Shown here: positions 24,786 to 37,000 of the stretch, one piece after another
Layout: each line of letters begins with the position of its first letter
Numbering within the stretch: position 1 is the stretch's first letter
Position numbers and translations under genes: made by a program
Assembly (NCBI GenBank): GCA_019095985.1
Contig: CM032659.1
Coordinates: 1,202,325-1,266,324 of the forward strand
DNA: 64,000 nucleotides
Origin: Streblospio benedicti
Taxonomy: Eukaryota; Annelida; Polychaeta; Spionida; Spionidae
Reading direction: 5' to 3'
The notes under the pieces: generated by a model
The model's input: only the letters and a program-made list of their open reading frames with translations
Database searches by the model: none
What the model was told of the DNA's origin: nothing

Positions 24786-25718
24786 ACTTTTTGTATAGAG
24801 AGATGTTCAGTGTATGACATAATGTCCACATTAATTGAACTGAATCATTTGCTCTTAATACTTTTAAAAACTTGTTAGTTAGTAGTACATGTATCACGAA
24901 AACTCAACATCAAAGATATTATAATTAAGTAAAACGCCTAAAATATATGTCATAGGATCCTCAAATGCATAGAATACCATTATATAAAAGCCTGTTATTA
25001 TGTATATAAACTAAAATTGAGCTATAAAATTATGATCATAATAGATATAACTGTATAAGACAAAATGGATTTTTACCAGTTGAAATCAATATAAATATAT
25101 GACAACTGACGTATGTGATTCTATTAAACAATGAGTATATAACTTAAGCCGGTTCACCAACTTGGCTCGTGGCCACCTCAAATGAAGATACTGTAACCTA
25201 ATAAACAGACAATTCAAACTAGATCATTGATTTGTTTATAGAAAGGCTCCAGACACAGATATCAACTGAAAAAGTCCATATGATTCCAGACTGAAAATAA
25301 AGGAATCGTATTAAATCTTTACAACATAAGGATAGAACATATAATAATACAGAAATACTGTTTTGAACATATGACATAATAATTTGACAGTATTCAGTTT
25401 ACAATAAATTGTTCCAATAGGTATCTAAAACATTCCTCTCGTAATCATGAATTAAACAATTGAACCCAGGATGAAATTAGCATGTACACTGAATGTCCTC
25501 AACAACGGAACACAAATTCCAGTCACAAATCCTTGCTTTGTAGAGGATTTTCGTCGGTTACTCCATAATTTACGCACGTTTTCAATAGCCAATGCAAAAG
25601 AAAACCTTCCGTTATTCAGTTTTTCCTATTCTTCACTCATCCGTTGTTGACGACATTCACTGTACATCCATTGAACAATACCCAACATGATAGCTACACT
25701 ACCGTGCAATAGCCTCAC

Positions 25719-25838
25719 CTTTCCGATGGCCTTCCTGTAGCGAGCGATGGACCTGTCGATGAGCTCCCGGATGGGGAAGTTTCCCGCCCCACAGGGCACC
25801 ACCACCCTCACATGGCCGAAACACACCGTCACCTTCAT
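25719..25838 (-). CDS. pard3: Par-3 exon 1 (start of N-terminal oligomerisation domain)
   Basis: On the minus strand the exon starts at ATG 25838-25836 and ends AAG|GTGAGG. It encodes 40 residues: MKVTVCFGHVRVVVPCGAG, then NFPIRELIDRSIARYRK, then AIGK. Vertebrate Par-3 begins MKVTVCFGRTRVVVPCGDG and ends its first coding exon at RYRKAIAK, so start and splice point agree. An in-frame ATG lies 11 codons upstream, but the conserved N-terminus fixes the start here. V13, which I recall as important for NTD self-association in rat Par-3, is present. The exon joins in phase 0 to exon 2 at 9999. The 5' leader and promoter lie to the right, facing the ACBP gene. Confidence 0.93.
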
Positions 25839-26890
25839 GACCACAGACAGTCCACCAACACAGTAATCCAAGCACTCATCTCATAGTCGGTCAGGAAGGG
25901 TCATTGATATTGGAAGACTGCAGCATTTTATAGTATCCTATGTGGTGGTTGGTGGTGGTTTTAGTAGTGCTGTTGACACTATATCCTATATATTTTGTAT
26001 GTTATGTATATATTGGTATGTATATTACACCTCACTTTAATAATAACTATATTCTGTTAGCTCTGTCAAAGTACTGTTGTTGACAGAGAATTTTTACACT
26101 GAAATTTTGACAGTGCCAACTGGTTATTGAAACGGCGAGTGGGTACGAAATGGATGAGTTATCCTCGTAGTATTGACAATATGGAAAGCGAATTCATTCA
26201 CACTCTAAATACTTGTAAACAACACACGGAATTAGAGCAAATTCAAATATCCAGAAAACTTTGAGTTGCACAAAACGTATCCTTAATCACAAGCAGACAA
26301 CGGTTTCCTGTGACCTCCTAATACGAAACACACAAACACACGATTAATACTCCAAACAAAGCTTCCTACTCACTTCCAAACGCACATTAACTCACAACAG
26401 GCGATGCTTACACCAATTTACAAACTTTTGACACAAATCACTAAAAGACAGCCACTAAAATTACTAAAATTGGTCGCCAAATCCGAACTTTCTGCTGTTT
26501 TTCTCACCTGGCGAGTAGCCTTTGATTACATGCACCTATCGTGCACCTGTAGAGAGACCGGGTCAACTTCACTTCCAGTGCAGGGTTAAATACTTTAATT
26601 GTAAACTTTACAACAGATTATATCACCGCCATTACTCTTGTATAGTGACTCGAATGCACATTAACAATTTACGTATACAAACGAAATTGTGACAAAGGAA
26701 TGACAAGGCTGGACCGTGAAAACTGATTGGATTAGGATAAGCTGTCGCCCCTTACAGAAAGCTGCATTGGACTGGTCCGATGCGGAAGTGTGGCCCTCGT
26801 GACGTATTTCGGCGGCTCCTTTGAAGTCAGTTTATTGAGTTACCTTTAGCTTTCCAGTGCAACATGCAAATAAGTGTTGGTGAAATAATT
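25839..26890. promoter_or_regulatory. Probable divergent promoter region, Par-3 / ACBP
   Basis: This region separates the Par-3 start (minus strand) from sequence upstream of ACBP (plus strand). The part 26700-26860 is locally richer in GC and CpG (TCGCCCC, GGTCCGATGCGG, TTCGGCGGC) and has a CRE-like GTGACGTATT near 26798. No clear TATA box was seen. The start sites of both genes are unknown, so the promoter role is inference from position and composition. Confidence 0.35.
26864..26875 (+). CDS. Candidate first coding exon of ACBP (weak)
   Basis: ACBP exon 2 begins in phase 0 at an Asp-Phe-Lys, so a short upstream exon must supply Met and a few residues. ATGCAAATAAGT, followed by GTTGGT, would give M-Q-I-S joined to D-F-K. 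The ATG has A at -3 and sits in the GC-richer stretch facing Par-3. The donor GTTGGT is poor. I found no better candidate in 26.6-29.8 kb. Confidence 0.2.
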
Positions 26891-27061
26891 TTATATAATT
26901 TCTCCCTTCCCAATGTTCAAGAAGATAATGGATTCTAACATTGTCTAAAGGAATGGGACAGTGCTGGAGTGACTTTTACAATATTGCTTAATTTTCATTT
27001 AAGATTAAATTGAAATCTATTACTATGCGGGGGGAAAGGGGGGGGGGCATAAAGGGCAGGG

Positions 27062-28000
27062 GATCTCCATGTTTTTTAACCAAGATTCAGCAGTTATAAT
27101 TCTGATTCGCATTTTTAAACCATGAACATCCTTTTGACGTCATCTTTTAACATATTTGAAAACGGCTTGGGTCTTTTTTTTTTCTTTTTTAGTATATTCT
27201 GTTGTCTTTTTTTAATGTTTGACTATAAACCTAATGAACAGAACTTTAAATGTATGACGAGTAAAGGCAATATCTTGACCACAGTTTGAACCAAATTTAT
27301 TTCAACATGAAACAAAATTTTCATGTTTCAAAACATCAATGAGTTAGATGACATTAACCAAGAAATATCATAGTCCTAGAGTCATGTTATACATTCCAAA
27401 CACGCGAAATTGGTATATGGAAGCCAAAAACCCACACAATGGGAACGTTGTACTGCAAGGACTGAGCATGTTCAGTCGTGGTCGCATGTTGTCGTATGTA
27501 GTTTTGACATTTTGGGTTGGTGTGGACAGGGGGACACCGCTAGGACATAATTAACTGTCGTAGCCTTGTTTATGTCACAAATTGATGTAACTCTCAGACT
27601 CTGGTATTATATTTATCAAATAAATGTGTGTGCTCTAATCAATAGGACCAGAAGAGTTACACCTATACCAGGTATGAAGACCAGAAAACTTTGAAGTATA
27701 CCTTGAGGGAAGACCAGAAAAGTCTCAACCAAGAGTGCAGGAGAATTAATTCAGATCCGCACTTTATGGCATGAACATGAAAAGGCCATTATTATTTCAC
27801 TTTTAACATGCATGTTAGAAAGACAGCTTGTGCATTTTTTTTTTTCTCTCTGTGTTGTTTCTTCTGTTGTTTTTAACATCAATATTTGATGATACAGTGT
27901 AAAAAGATCAGAACTTTACTGTTTGACTAATAAAAATTTTCATACCTTGACCACAGTTTGAATCAAATTTATTTCAGCACCAAAACAGATTTTAATTAAC
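27062..28000. repeat. Diverged direct duplication, ~270 bp units ~665 bp apart
   Basis: Units at about 27062-27330 and 27725-28000 share ordered words: CAACCAAGA / AACCAAGATTCAG, ATGAACAT, TTTTAACAT, long T runs, GTTGTTT, CAGAACTTTA and CTTGACCACAGTTTGAA followed by AAATTTATTTCA. A third scrap (GTTTGAATCAAATTATTTC) lies near 28060. Between the units is unrelated sequence. The region lies between the probable promoter and ACBP exon 2. The remaining sequence to 29876 is AT-rich with no gene seen. Confidence 0.5.
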
Positions 28001-29876
28001 AGATATGTTAGAAGACTTAAACTAAATCTTGTCCCATCCAGACTAAACAATTTGACATGTACAGTTTGAATCAAATTATTTCCACTCTCTCTTAAGACTG
28101 GCCTCTTTTTGTCAAACAAATGTTTGGCATACGTTTAATCAACTCTTAATGCAAATTATGCTAGGTACTGTACAGTTGAAATAACAAATTAACTTAACAA
28201 TTAATAACGTAAAAAACAATAAATAACAATGGCTCACAATGACAATACAAATACGGACGGATACAGGATGGGTTTACTTTGGAAAGTTGGACGCAATGTC
28301 TAATGGAGCATGCACTTAACAATGAGCCTTGAACTTATGTGGAGAATCAGCAAGCAGTGGTAGAGAGAACGAAAGAATTTTTTGTACCTATTGGTTCTTT
28401 TTGGAATTGAACGTGGAACTACCGTTAAGATATGAAAATTTGTAATACCATGGTTGTTATTTGTCATTATCTTTAATTTAGAGTCAATGTCCTAATATAA
28501 AGGTCGGACAGGTTAGTTGTTATACATCCCAATTTTTTGGCACACGATACCATTTTTGTTTAGGTCCATGTCAGCTGAAGCCATAGTTTATGCCAGTTGG
28601 GAGCCAAAAACTTAAATGTTTTATTGACTAACTCAGGGATGGGATTGTCAATAATCGTATTCCGTATTATTAGATTTTAACATAATAGTTAACATATTAT
28701 GACCCAACCAACAAACAAACAAAAACAAAACAAAAATGTGAGGCCCCACGAAATGAAAGACTAATGCCCTTGATTCCAGGCAGGGGATTTAGCTTATGGA
28801 ATCTCAGGCCAAAAACCCTAACCATAATATTTTGGAGCGCCTGATAAAAAGGCCCCTATTTGTTGTAGAAACCCTTATGATTCTAACCATTAACAATAGA
28901 CATATTCTATTTTTAAAAAAACCAAATCTTTATATATGCTTATTTCTTCATATGCAATATGGGTTTAATTTTTATATCTTCATGTAGGCAAGCCCGGTAG
29001 GGACTATATAGGTGTATCCTGTATAATATATGCTAGCTGGAAAACCAAAAAAGAATTGGGCGGTACTAGAACGCATAATTTGAGTGTATTTTTAACAATT
29101 TTTTTTCTCCACAACCCTGGCCATTTGAAAATCTTAAGAATATTTAGATTTTTTGCAGAGATGTTAAAAAACACATCGTGTCTATAACCGAATTGTGTGA
29201 TTTTGCAACAAAATGGGATATCTTTTACCTTTTTATTTTCTATTATTTTATCATAAGAAACCAATTAGAACACAGTGTGTGAACACAGTCATGTTTGCGC
29301 CTTTACAGTTTTTTTACACACACCATCAGTTTGTTAAAGATTAAATTTATGTTATGCAATATTCTCTGTAGTATATTTGACTTGATTTGATTAATCCAAT
29401 AGGTACTTAACGCCCAGACGTAATTATAATCTGCAATGATTAGGCATTATTAAGAGAACAGAACTACAGGGTATTACACCAATGTCAACAACTTAGTTAG
29501 TTCATCTGAGGTTGTGCCTTTTCATGCTATGAAAAATACAGTTTCTTTTGAATTATTTTAACAGCATAGTATACTCTTATTAATAAGGAACAAACTTACT
29601 CAGACACTAACACTCTCTTTTACATGAAAATGCTAATGCGTTTAATTGATATTTCCATCATTCAAAATTACAAGACTTAAAGAAATACTTAAAAAATAAT
29701 TTTCAAAAAGAGCAAAAATATTTTACACAATTTAGGTTTCAGGATTTTTGAACAGTCAGCGGTATAACCATATATTCCTACAGACTGTTTGGTTAGAATA
29801 GAGAGAAAAGTAAGGACTGTGGTTAAAGTGCTAATTAGGATGCCTTAAATAACATGTATTGTGCTTGCAACTGTAG

Positions 29877-31498
29877 GATTTCAAGGTGGCATCTGAGGAG
29901 GTGAAGAGGCTGAAGACCGAGCCCACAAACGAGGAGAAACTTCAGCTGTACGGTCTGTTCAAGCAAGCCACCGTGGGAGACGTCAACACAGGTAGAATTT
30001 AAAATATGCGTATAATAATATAATATACAATGCAATCGCTGTCACTTCTTTTCATCTAAGTCTCGTATGTATTTTTTACGGTGCTGTAGAAGACTAATTT
30101 TTTTATTTGATTTGATTTATTTCGTTTATCACAGGCATATTAATACTACAAAGTGAATATAAAAGATTACAGATATGTAGAAAATATAAATAAAAATAAA
30201 TTGAATAGAGATATACAAATATAATAAAAAATAAACCATGTGACAAACAAGGAGCAATAAAAAGATATCCATTTGAAATGGAGTCTTATTTCCATAGTGG
30301 ACCTCGGTGAAAAATGGAAATAGGGCTGGGTATTTTTTTTATGTGGTAATATGTCTAGCTTTTCTTTTGTTTATTGTTATAATTCTATGTCACGATAATC
30401 TGGTGAATGTGTCTTGCTTTTAGACCGTCCGGGAATGCTCGACTTCAAGGGCAAAGCCAAGTGGGACTCGTGGTCCGAAAAGAAAGGTAAACAATTAGCA
30501 TCATAACTAATTCATGCTAGATACTTATAAAATCGACTACCATAGTATCATTACGAAATTTCATTCCAAGATACAAATATACAAATGCTCATTATCAATT
30601 TTGTTCTCTGTATTTGTGTGGGAGTGTCGAAAAGAATGCCAAATTTCTATATCTGCCAACTGGGAATACCAGTACCGTATTTTCTCGAATAGGCGCTCCG
30701 GCGCTCATTAATTTAAAACATGCCATTCACCCAGCGCTTATTCAAGACAGGCGGTAGTTCAAAGGCCAGCGCTTATCAAAAAGAATGCCGCCGGCCGATT
30801 TCACTGTTCAAACCAAAATCTGTTGTACAGATATTTGATATTCTCTCATGTTTTCTGAAAGTACTCAATTCTGATTGACCGAGATGTGGAGAGAAAAAAT
30901 TTATCGCCAACGCTACAAGGTTTAAGACCTAAAATGGTAAATAAACATTAGAGAAAAAGGTTATACGAGCGGGGGTGAGAGATCAGACAATATCTCACCT
31001 CGTGTGGACTTACAGATATCGTTTGCTGCGTTCACTCGTTCTGTCAAACTTCACACTTAATGAGATCATGTCTGATCTCTGATCCCCACTCATATAATAC
31101 TGTAAAACTAGAATATTTCGTGGCTATTGAATTTTGCGATTTTCATCTATGAATTATTTTGTGACTTCAATTTTGTGATTTTGGTCCATCCTGGACCTAC
31201 TCTACATAGGCTATTAATGTTTGATGGCTATTTTAAGTTTGCGTTTTTGGACCTACCCACGAAATTCGCAAATTAAATTGTGAGCAAACATTTCTAGTTT
31301 ACAGTAACCTATTATAGACAAAAAAGTTAAGAGTAAAACTAATGTTACTATTGGTTACTATAAAACGTTACTTTATCCCCCCGAAATTAAGTACTATGAA
31401 CTATGCCGCATCTTGTAGGCATGGCGACGGAGGATGCTGAGAAGCAGTACGTGGCCGTCGCTAACAAACTCATCGACACGTACGGTCTGCAGGAGTGA
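29877..31498 (+). CDS. Acyl-CoA-binding protein (ACBP/DBI), exons 2-4
   Basis: Three exons join in frame: 29877-29991, 30424-30486 and 31419-31498, all with AG/GT borders and phases 0, 1 and 1. They give [39 protein letters not shown] and [17 protein letters not shown], ending LQE-stop. This is a four-helix, ~86-residue cytosolic protein that binds medium- and long-chain acyl-CoA esters and buffers their pool. The known ligand contacts are present: the Tyr and Lys of LYGLFKQ (Y28, K32 in bovine numbering), the Lys of KAKWDSW (K54) and the Tyr of KQYV (Y73). The N-terminal Met and a few residues are missing; see the weak candidate at 26864. Introns carry a foldback repeat and a MITE. The gene is likely functional. 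Confidence 0.93.
30672..30800. repeat. Dispersed repeat of the CGTATTTTCTCGAATA type
   Basis: The stretch TACCGTATTTTCTCGAATAG, followed by GGCGCT, CGGCGCTCATT, CAGCGCTTATTC and CAGCGCTTATC, repeats a GCGCTTATT-like word. Repeats starting like this are, from memory, common in several marine invertebrate genomes. A short word just before it (GTGTCGAAAAGAA...GCCAACTG, ~30622-30668) also matches 22608-22660. Confidence 0.5.
30960..31090. repeat. Foldback element in ACBP intron 3
   Basis: The arm GGGGTGAGAGATCAGAC with ATATCTCACC and GTGTGGA is followed by its inverted partner, TTCACACTTAATGAGATCAT then GTCTGATCTCTGATCCCC. A related single arm, with the flanking GATTCTGATTGRCCGAGATGT word, occurs in a Par-3 intron at about 5630-5760, so this is a dispersed family. 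Confidence 0.6.
31098..31306. mobile_element. MITE with TACTGTAAAACTAGAA ends in ACBP intron 3
   Basis: The left end TACTGTAAAACTAGAA and right end TTCTAGTTTACAGTA are inverted copies with one base difference. The interior has paired TTTCGTGG..TTTTGCGATTTT and CACGAAATTCGCAAATT words. It is 209 bp, non-coding, with TA at both borders, consistent with a Tc1/mariner-type MITE. It lies ~110 bp before the last coding exon. Confidence 0.7.
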
Positions 31499-32890
31499 AC
31501 GGTGGGAGCAGGTTGTGTTTCACAAACATCACAGAATTAAGATATCAAATAAATCGATAGAAAGGGGCACTTGATATAGTGAAATGGAAGCTTAGGGCTG
31601 TCTTTAAAAGCTATCTTCAGCTATAGTATGTCTATCGTGGTAGAAATATGCTTGCTAAAATGATGTGTGAGTGAGAGAGGCTTGAAAAGCACTGTTAAAC
31701 ACATGAAATAAATAAACTAGTAAATATAAATTAATTAATTACATAAGTAAAATATATATAAATAAATTGAATAGACAAGAGATATGAAATATATTTGAAA
31801 TTAAATATTTTGACAAAGTTTGTGGAAGTAGAAAAATCAATCAGTTTCTAAGTCAAATTTGGACAGGTTGCATTTATCCCTCACTTTCAGGCTGTTGCCC
31901 AGTGTACTGTGCTACCGTCCTCTCTAAGCTTTTCATACATTAGGTCTTTTTTAAACTTTGTGCTCGAATAGAAATTTTAAAAAATTACTTTGGACCTCTA
32001 CTGAAAAAAAATCATAAATTTAATTATTTATGAACAATTGAAATAGAGCAATTTTTTGATTACTTGGACCTAATACAAATACCCGCAACAAACTAAAGAT
32101 ATAGATGTATTCTTGCTGTCAGGCAATATTGATTCTATAGCATTTAATAAAATTAAATGAACATGTATATTTATAAATGATATTTAATTTTTTGCAATGT
32201 TACGTTTAATTTAATTTTAATGAATAAGTGAACAAGTTATTTAACAATGTTACCCATTGACTTATATTTTCATTTCAGCTTCACAAACGAGCGAATCATG
32301 ATCTGTACTTCAGCCTTCTACTGCATTTTACATCAATTTTGCTTCTTGCCTTTTTTGAATATTGCTTTTTTTTCTTAAACAAACGTTCAATTTTTTCTCA
32401 TATTTGTATGCATGTTCTCAACATATTTTTTTGTTTTTGATAGTAGTTTATGATGAAATGTATGGTAACTTATTTATGATAGCTAGACTAAATTATGGGT
32501 ACTTTCGTTTATCTCATCGGACCATGTGCTATTTGCGTTGTTATTTTTGTAACGATTTTGAGTATTGAATATTATTTTTAACATTCAATATTTTAAATAA
32601 TATATATAATTTCAATATATATTGCTGCTTAATAATAAGCATTGTTTAAGACCATATCATGTAATCATAATGATAAAACAAGATGGGAAATTAATCATGT
32701 TGGAATAAAATGTTCAATCTGCAGACAATTTCATTCTCTTTGTAATTTTGTTAATTTTATATCTGTTATACATTCCCAAATTTAAGATTGTGATAGACAT
32801 TCACCTATCATGTTTGTATTTGAACTATGACTAAATGCTATGTATGCTAGTAAATAAAGTATTGAATAAAATCTTTTTTTAAATCAATAT
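31499..32890 (+). other. ACBP 3' untranslated region, possibly with an intron
   Basis: After the stop, a first AATAAA lies at 31548-31553, ~50 bp downstream. Alternatively the exon ends at 31501 (donor GTGGGA) and joins 32279 after a good acceptor (TTTTCATTTCAG), reaching AATAAA at 32853-32858 and 32865-32870. Both forms may be used. The intervening sequence is very AT-rich with no other gene. Confidence 0.4.
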
Positions 32891-33529
32891 TACTTTGTTC
32901 TTCTTTTAAAGCTTTTTTCCAGCATAGACTTATTACTAGTAGAAACACTTGTACTTTCAACTGATAAGCATTTCATTTTTTCTTATACAAACAATGCCGA
33001 AAAAATATACTATCAAAGATTTGCACCTATTCTTACATGATTACATGTACAGTGACCTAATTTTGATGTGCATTTACTAATTAGTACGAAGGCTTCAGAA
33101 GAGTAAACCGCTGCTATTGCAATCCTAGTTGATTAATGCAGGACAACAATACATTAGCATGTGCAGCTCAACTGATGGTGTTTCCTCTGCCTCTGGACAG
33201 GTGCTTGCACTTGCAACCTACTTGTCATCCACAGTAATTCTTCTTGTATGATCAAAACCATAATGAGCACTGAGCATTTTTTTTCTATTTGGTTTTCCAT
33301 TTAATATGGAAGAAATAGGTATTTTCATTCTCACTATAGTATTGAAAATCCAGTTGAAGTGGATCACAACACTTTGTATCATGATAGTTTTGTTTGTATT
33401 TTCTGTTTGGCTGTGCAGTACGTAAGAAAAATAATTTTGAAAGTAATTATTAACGTTTTCAAGCTTTACAAAACTCCTTTTAATATGTCCACAAAATCTT
33501 TTAATTAGGGCTGTCATTATTTTAGCCAT

Positions 33530-33692
33530 GGGGGGGGGGGAGGGGAAAAAATCTGGGGGGGGGGCTGTTTGATGTTTGAATTTGAATGTTGAATTTGAAT
33601 GTGGGGGGGGGGTCAGAAGTTTCAAAATGGAAGGTGGGGGTGGGGGGGGGGTCAGCAGTTTAAAATGGAAGAATATGGGGGTTGGGGGGAAG
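33530..33692. repeat. G-tract cluster
   Basis: At least six runs of 5-11 G lie within ~160 bp, separated by short A/T-rich words and a repeated TTTGAATTTGAATG. Such a strand could form G-quadruplexes; that is inference. The word GGGGTCAGAAGTTT recurs as the arms of the hairpin at 34243. Confidence 0.6.
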
Positions 33693-34242
33693 GTCAAATA
33701 TTCTGATTCTTGAAATTTTGCTGGGGAATGGAGTGGCATTAAATGTTCAAATTTTGTAAATTTACAGAAAGGCGCTTTGGCAAGCATTTATATTTCTTAA
33801 TAAATGTTGGTAGAATGTCCTGATCTATTTTTTTGTATGTGATCAATCATTTGGTTGTATAAAATATCTTGTAATTTTGTACCTAGTTTCATATGTCAAC
33901 ACCCAACACTTGCAATTGAATTGCTAATATTTGCTAAAATGCTTTTGACAGAGGATTTTAGAGATCAGATGGAAATTTTTTCTTTAAGTAAAAAGTGCCT
34001 TCCCCAAGAATTTGTGTACTGTTAAAATATATATCAAAGAAATTAACTTGTCATGATATGAAATTCTAGTATGAAATGCTATTAATTGAATTTAGAGTTT
34101 TTTTGATAATAGCTCATCAGCTCTTATATTAGAGAAATTGTACTTATGAAATGGAATATGAAATCCTTTATCAAGATTGAATTACCTATATTATGTTTAA
34201 TTGTCTTTTGACACCACTAACTTTTATTTTTCGGAAAATACA

Positions 34243-34294
34243 GGGGGAGTCAGAAGTTAGAAACACGGATGTCTATTAAAACTTCTGACCCCCC
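34243..34294. repeat. Hairpin with GGGGGAGTCAGAAGTT arms
   Basis: GGGGGAGTCAGAAGTT is followed after ~21 bp by AACTTCTGACCCCCC, which can pair over ~14 bp. The same arm word occurs in the G-tract cluster ~630 bp to the left, so this may be a small mobile or amplified foldback. Confidence 0.6.
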
Positions 34295-34562
34295 ACATCT
34301 TAAATAATGACTCCGCCCTAAAATCATTCAAGAAAAATGTTGCATGTGAAAATTTCAAAAAGAGTTATTGGTGGTGATTACTACATTTGTAAACATTAAT
34401 ATTTAATTTTCTGTTTTCATTTTCAAATTGTGCATGTAATACAATCACTTGATTGTTCTAAGGCCCACCACCAATGACAAGTCCTGCCAATAACACATAT
34501 AAAGTGTATGTGAGCCCAGCCCATCTGTAAACATGCAGACTCTCCAGATCCTAAGAGATCAG

Positions 34563-34720
34563 TACAGTAGAACCTCCAATTAAGACCATATCTCTATTGA
34601 GACCACCTCTATAATAGGACCACTTTTTGCGTTGCCAAACCTTCATAAAGCTAGCAAAACGAACCTCTGTATAGAGACCATCTCTCTATTGAGACCACCT
34701 AACCTTCTGGTTCTACTATA
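34563..34720 (+). mobile_element. Inverted-repeat element with both ends (CAGTAGAACCTC family)
   Basis: The left end TACAGTAGAACCTCCAATTA is perfect; the right end is GGTTCTACTATA. The interior has TTGAGACCACCTCTATAATA, CCTTCATAAAGC, AACCTCTGTATAGAGACC and ATTGAGACCACCT. This is the only well-kept copy outside the Par-3 introns. Confidence 0.75.
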
Positions 34721-36152
34721 TAAAAAGAGAATAATGCACAAATCACATGCCTTCATAATCTAGCTTGATGATAAAACTATCATAATACACACCAATTTCT
34801 TAAATATTTCTTCAAAAAAATATTTTGGAAACATCATACAACTAACTCCATTCAGGTTTTCCATGCGAAAACTATCCTATAAATTCGTTATTTATTTCTC
34901 ACGTGGGGGAAATAGCGTGCAAGCTAAAGTTCACAGCCCAGCTACGACCACAGGAATGGCAATCTCTTGGGGGTGGGGGCGGGGGTCTGGGTCAGAAAAT
35001 GGGTACAGACATGCCACGTACAGGTTGAAAATGGCACCCATCAATATACCATTTTTTGAGAAAACGTGACCCACAATATCTGAGAGAAATTTGACATAAT
35101 TTACCAATAGCTGACAGAAATGTGACAAATATACTAAAATGTGAAAAAGACACCCAGCAATATACCAAAAAATGTGAAAAAAACCCCACAGTCTCAGGAA
35201 ACCTGCATACTCACTGCGATAATAGATGTGAGCCCCCCCCACCCCCGGGTCAATCTATGGTAACTTGACAAGTTTAAACAAAGACTGTGACCGGAGTAAA
35301 ACATAATCAAATGCATGTTGACCATTGGCCACTGTGTCTTGTCTCAAAACAGTCATCTGGGTTGGACTACCAATGGCAGATCCAGGTTTTTAGAAGGGGG
35401 GGGGGCGCACTTCAGGGATTTCATGGGTTTTGTACGCGCGATCGATGGCGGACATGTAAAACACCCTATGAAAATGAAGTATTTTGCTGGGAACAGGGGG
35501 TGGGGGGGGCCCCGGATCTGCTTATGACTACTACTGCGACCTCTCCAGTCTCAAGCAGTAGTGGTATGACAGCCGAAAAGCTGTTGTACATTTGAAGACT
35601 TCCAGGTCTAGGTGCCATTAAGCTGGTGCTGGCCTCGTCGACAAGTACATGTATCTAGATTCTGTCAAGGGTCTATTATGTACATGGTATCAGCGCAATT
35701 GTCAATTCACATTAGTTTTTTGGGTTAAAAACAATGGAATAAATGCACAAGAGGACCCATCGCCACCAAGTACTTCAATTAGCAAAGAAGAATGATTTGA
35801 TGCTCTTGTTTTATACTGTAGATTTGTATGGCTAAACCTGGGAGAGTGTGAGTGCGTGCGTGTGCGTGTGTGAGAGAATATTCACACGGATTTCACTATC
35901 AGCAAGGTTCCACCGTAGCTGATATTCCTTCAAGGGTAAACAAACTGCTGGTAACAAGATCTTCAGGATCATAAACACGAGCTTTTTTTTTAATCTAATG
36001 CAACCGATTTGGTTAATACTATACAGAGGCAAACATCATTTTTGTGATACTTTTCTTGGACAAATGCATTACGTTTAGTGTCATTCAATCGTGAGTATTA
36101 ATGAATTGTTTTTATCATGAGTTGGCATGTACTATTATGTAGTGTGTAAATT

Positions 36153-36252
36153 NNNNNNNNNNNNNNNNNNNNNNNNNNNNNNNNNNNNNNNNNNNNNNNN
36201 NNNNNNNNNNNNNNNNNNNNNNNNNNNNNNNNNNNNNNNNNNNNNNNNNNNN
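36153..36252. other. Assembly gap (100 N)
   Basis: A run of exactly 100 N marks a scaffold join of unknown true size. Confidence 0.99.
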
Positions 36253-37000
36253 ATTTGATAAATGTTGATGGGAAAGAGAAGATAGTAGAAGTTAAGCGAC
36301 AATATGAAAGATCAAAACTCACCATAAATATACTTTTTATATCTATTCTAATGATTGAAAAAGTCTCTTCTTGTCATCAGTGTATATGTAGCAGTATTTC
36401 AATGAACAATTAATCACATATGGGTTATTCTATGGGCTAGTTTATTATGATGGTCAATATTTTGTTAGTTTCGGCATGAAACTAAACCGGTATGCAAATC
36501 TCATTTGGCTTTGGAATATGTACACACATTTTGTGTGTGTCTACCCAGATATATATAAAAATAAAATAAGTTTTGTTGGTGGTTTGGTTATGTATAAGAT
36601 GAATATATAAGATATAAAGCACATAGCATACAACATATCATGACACCGCAAAATGGCGCTGAATCTTGTTGTTCTGGTTACATATTGAGTTTAATAAATA
36701 ATTTCGGGATAAATACTTGTCATATCTCAACCAAACTTGTTGTGAAGTAAGGCTACTCCTTTACGAACCATTAGAACACCTTAAGAGCATATTCAGCTAT
36801 ACATTTAGGGTGAGTTTCAACGAGTTTTGATCTTCCATATCGCCCAAAGTTAAGGTGTTAATATGTTCTGTACATGGCAAACATCTAAGTAAACAGATTA
36901 TTAGCATAAGCTATTTGAAAAACCTGCTTTTTTGCTGTACAATTATGTAATGCTTAATGTACACTTTTGCTTAGACTTTTATCCAAACTATTTCTTCTAG

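Larger units (their letters stand above)
10000..25718 (-). other. Par-3 intron 1 (~15.7 kb)
   Basis: This is the intron between the two Par-3 exons, inferred from matching splice phases and the split of one conserved domain. It holds the exon-2 fragment array, at least twelve short inverted-repeat elements, two hAT-like elements and some local tandem duplications. Between about 11.5 and 13.1 kb, and 13.5 and 15 kb, I see only AT-rich sequence with no gene or recognisable repeat. About 25.0-25.6 kb is likewise featureless. Confidence 0.75.

Noticed and set aside
33218-33787. 189-residue minus-strand frame rich in proline
   Set aside because: It is the complement of the G-tract cluster; the prolines come from C runs and the rest is AT-rich filler.
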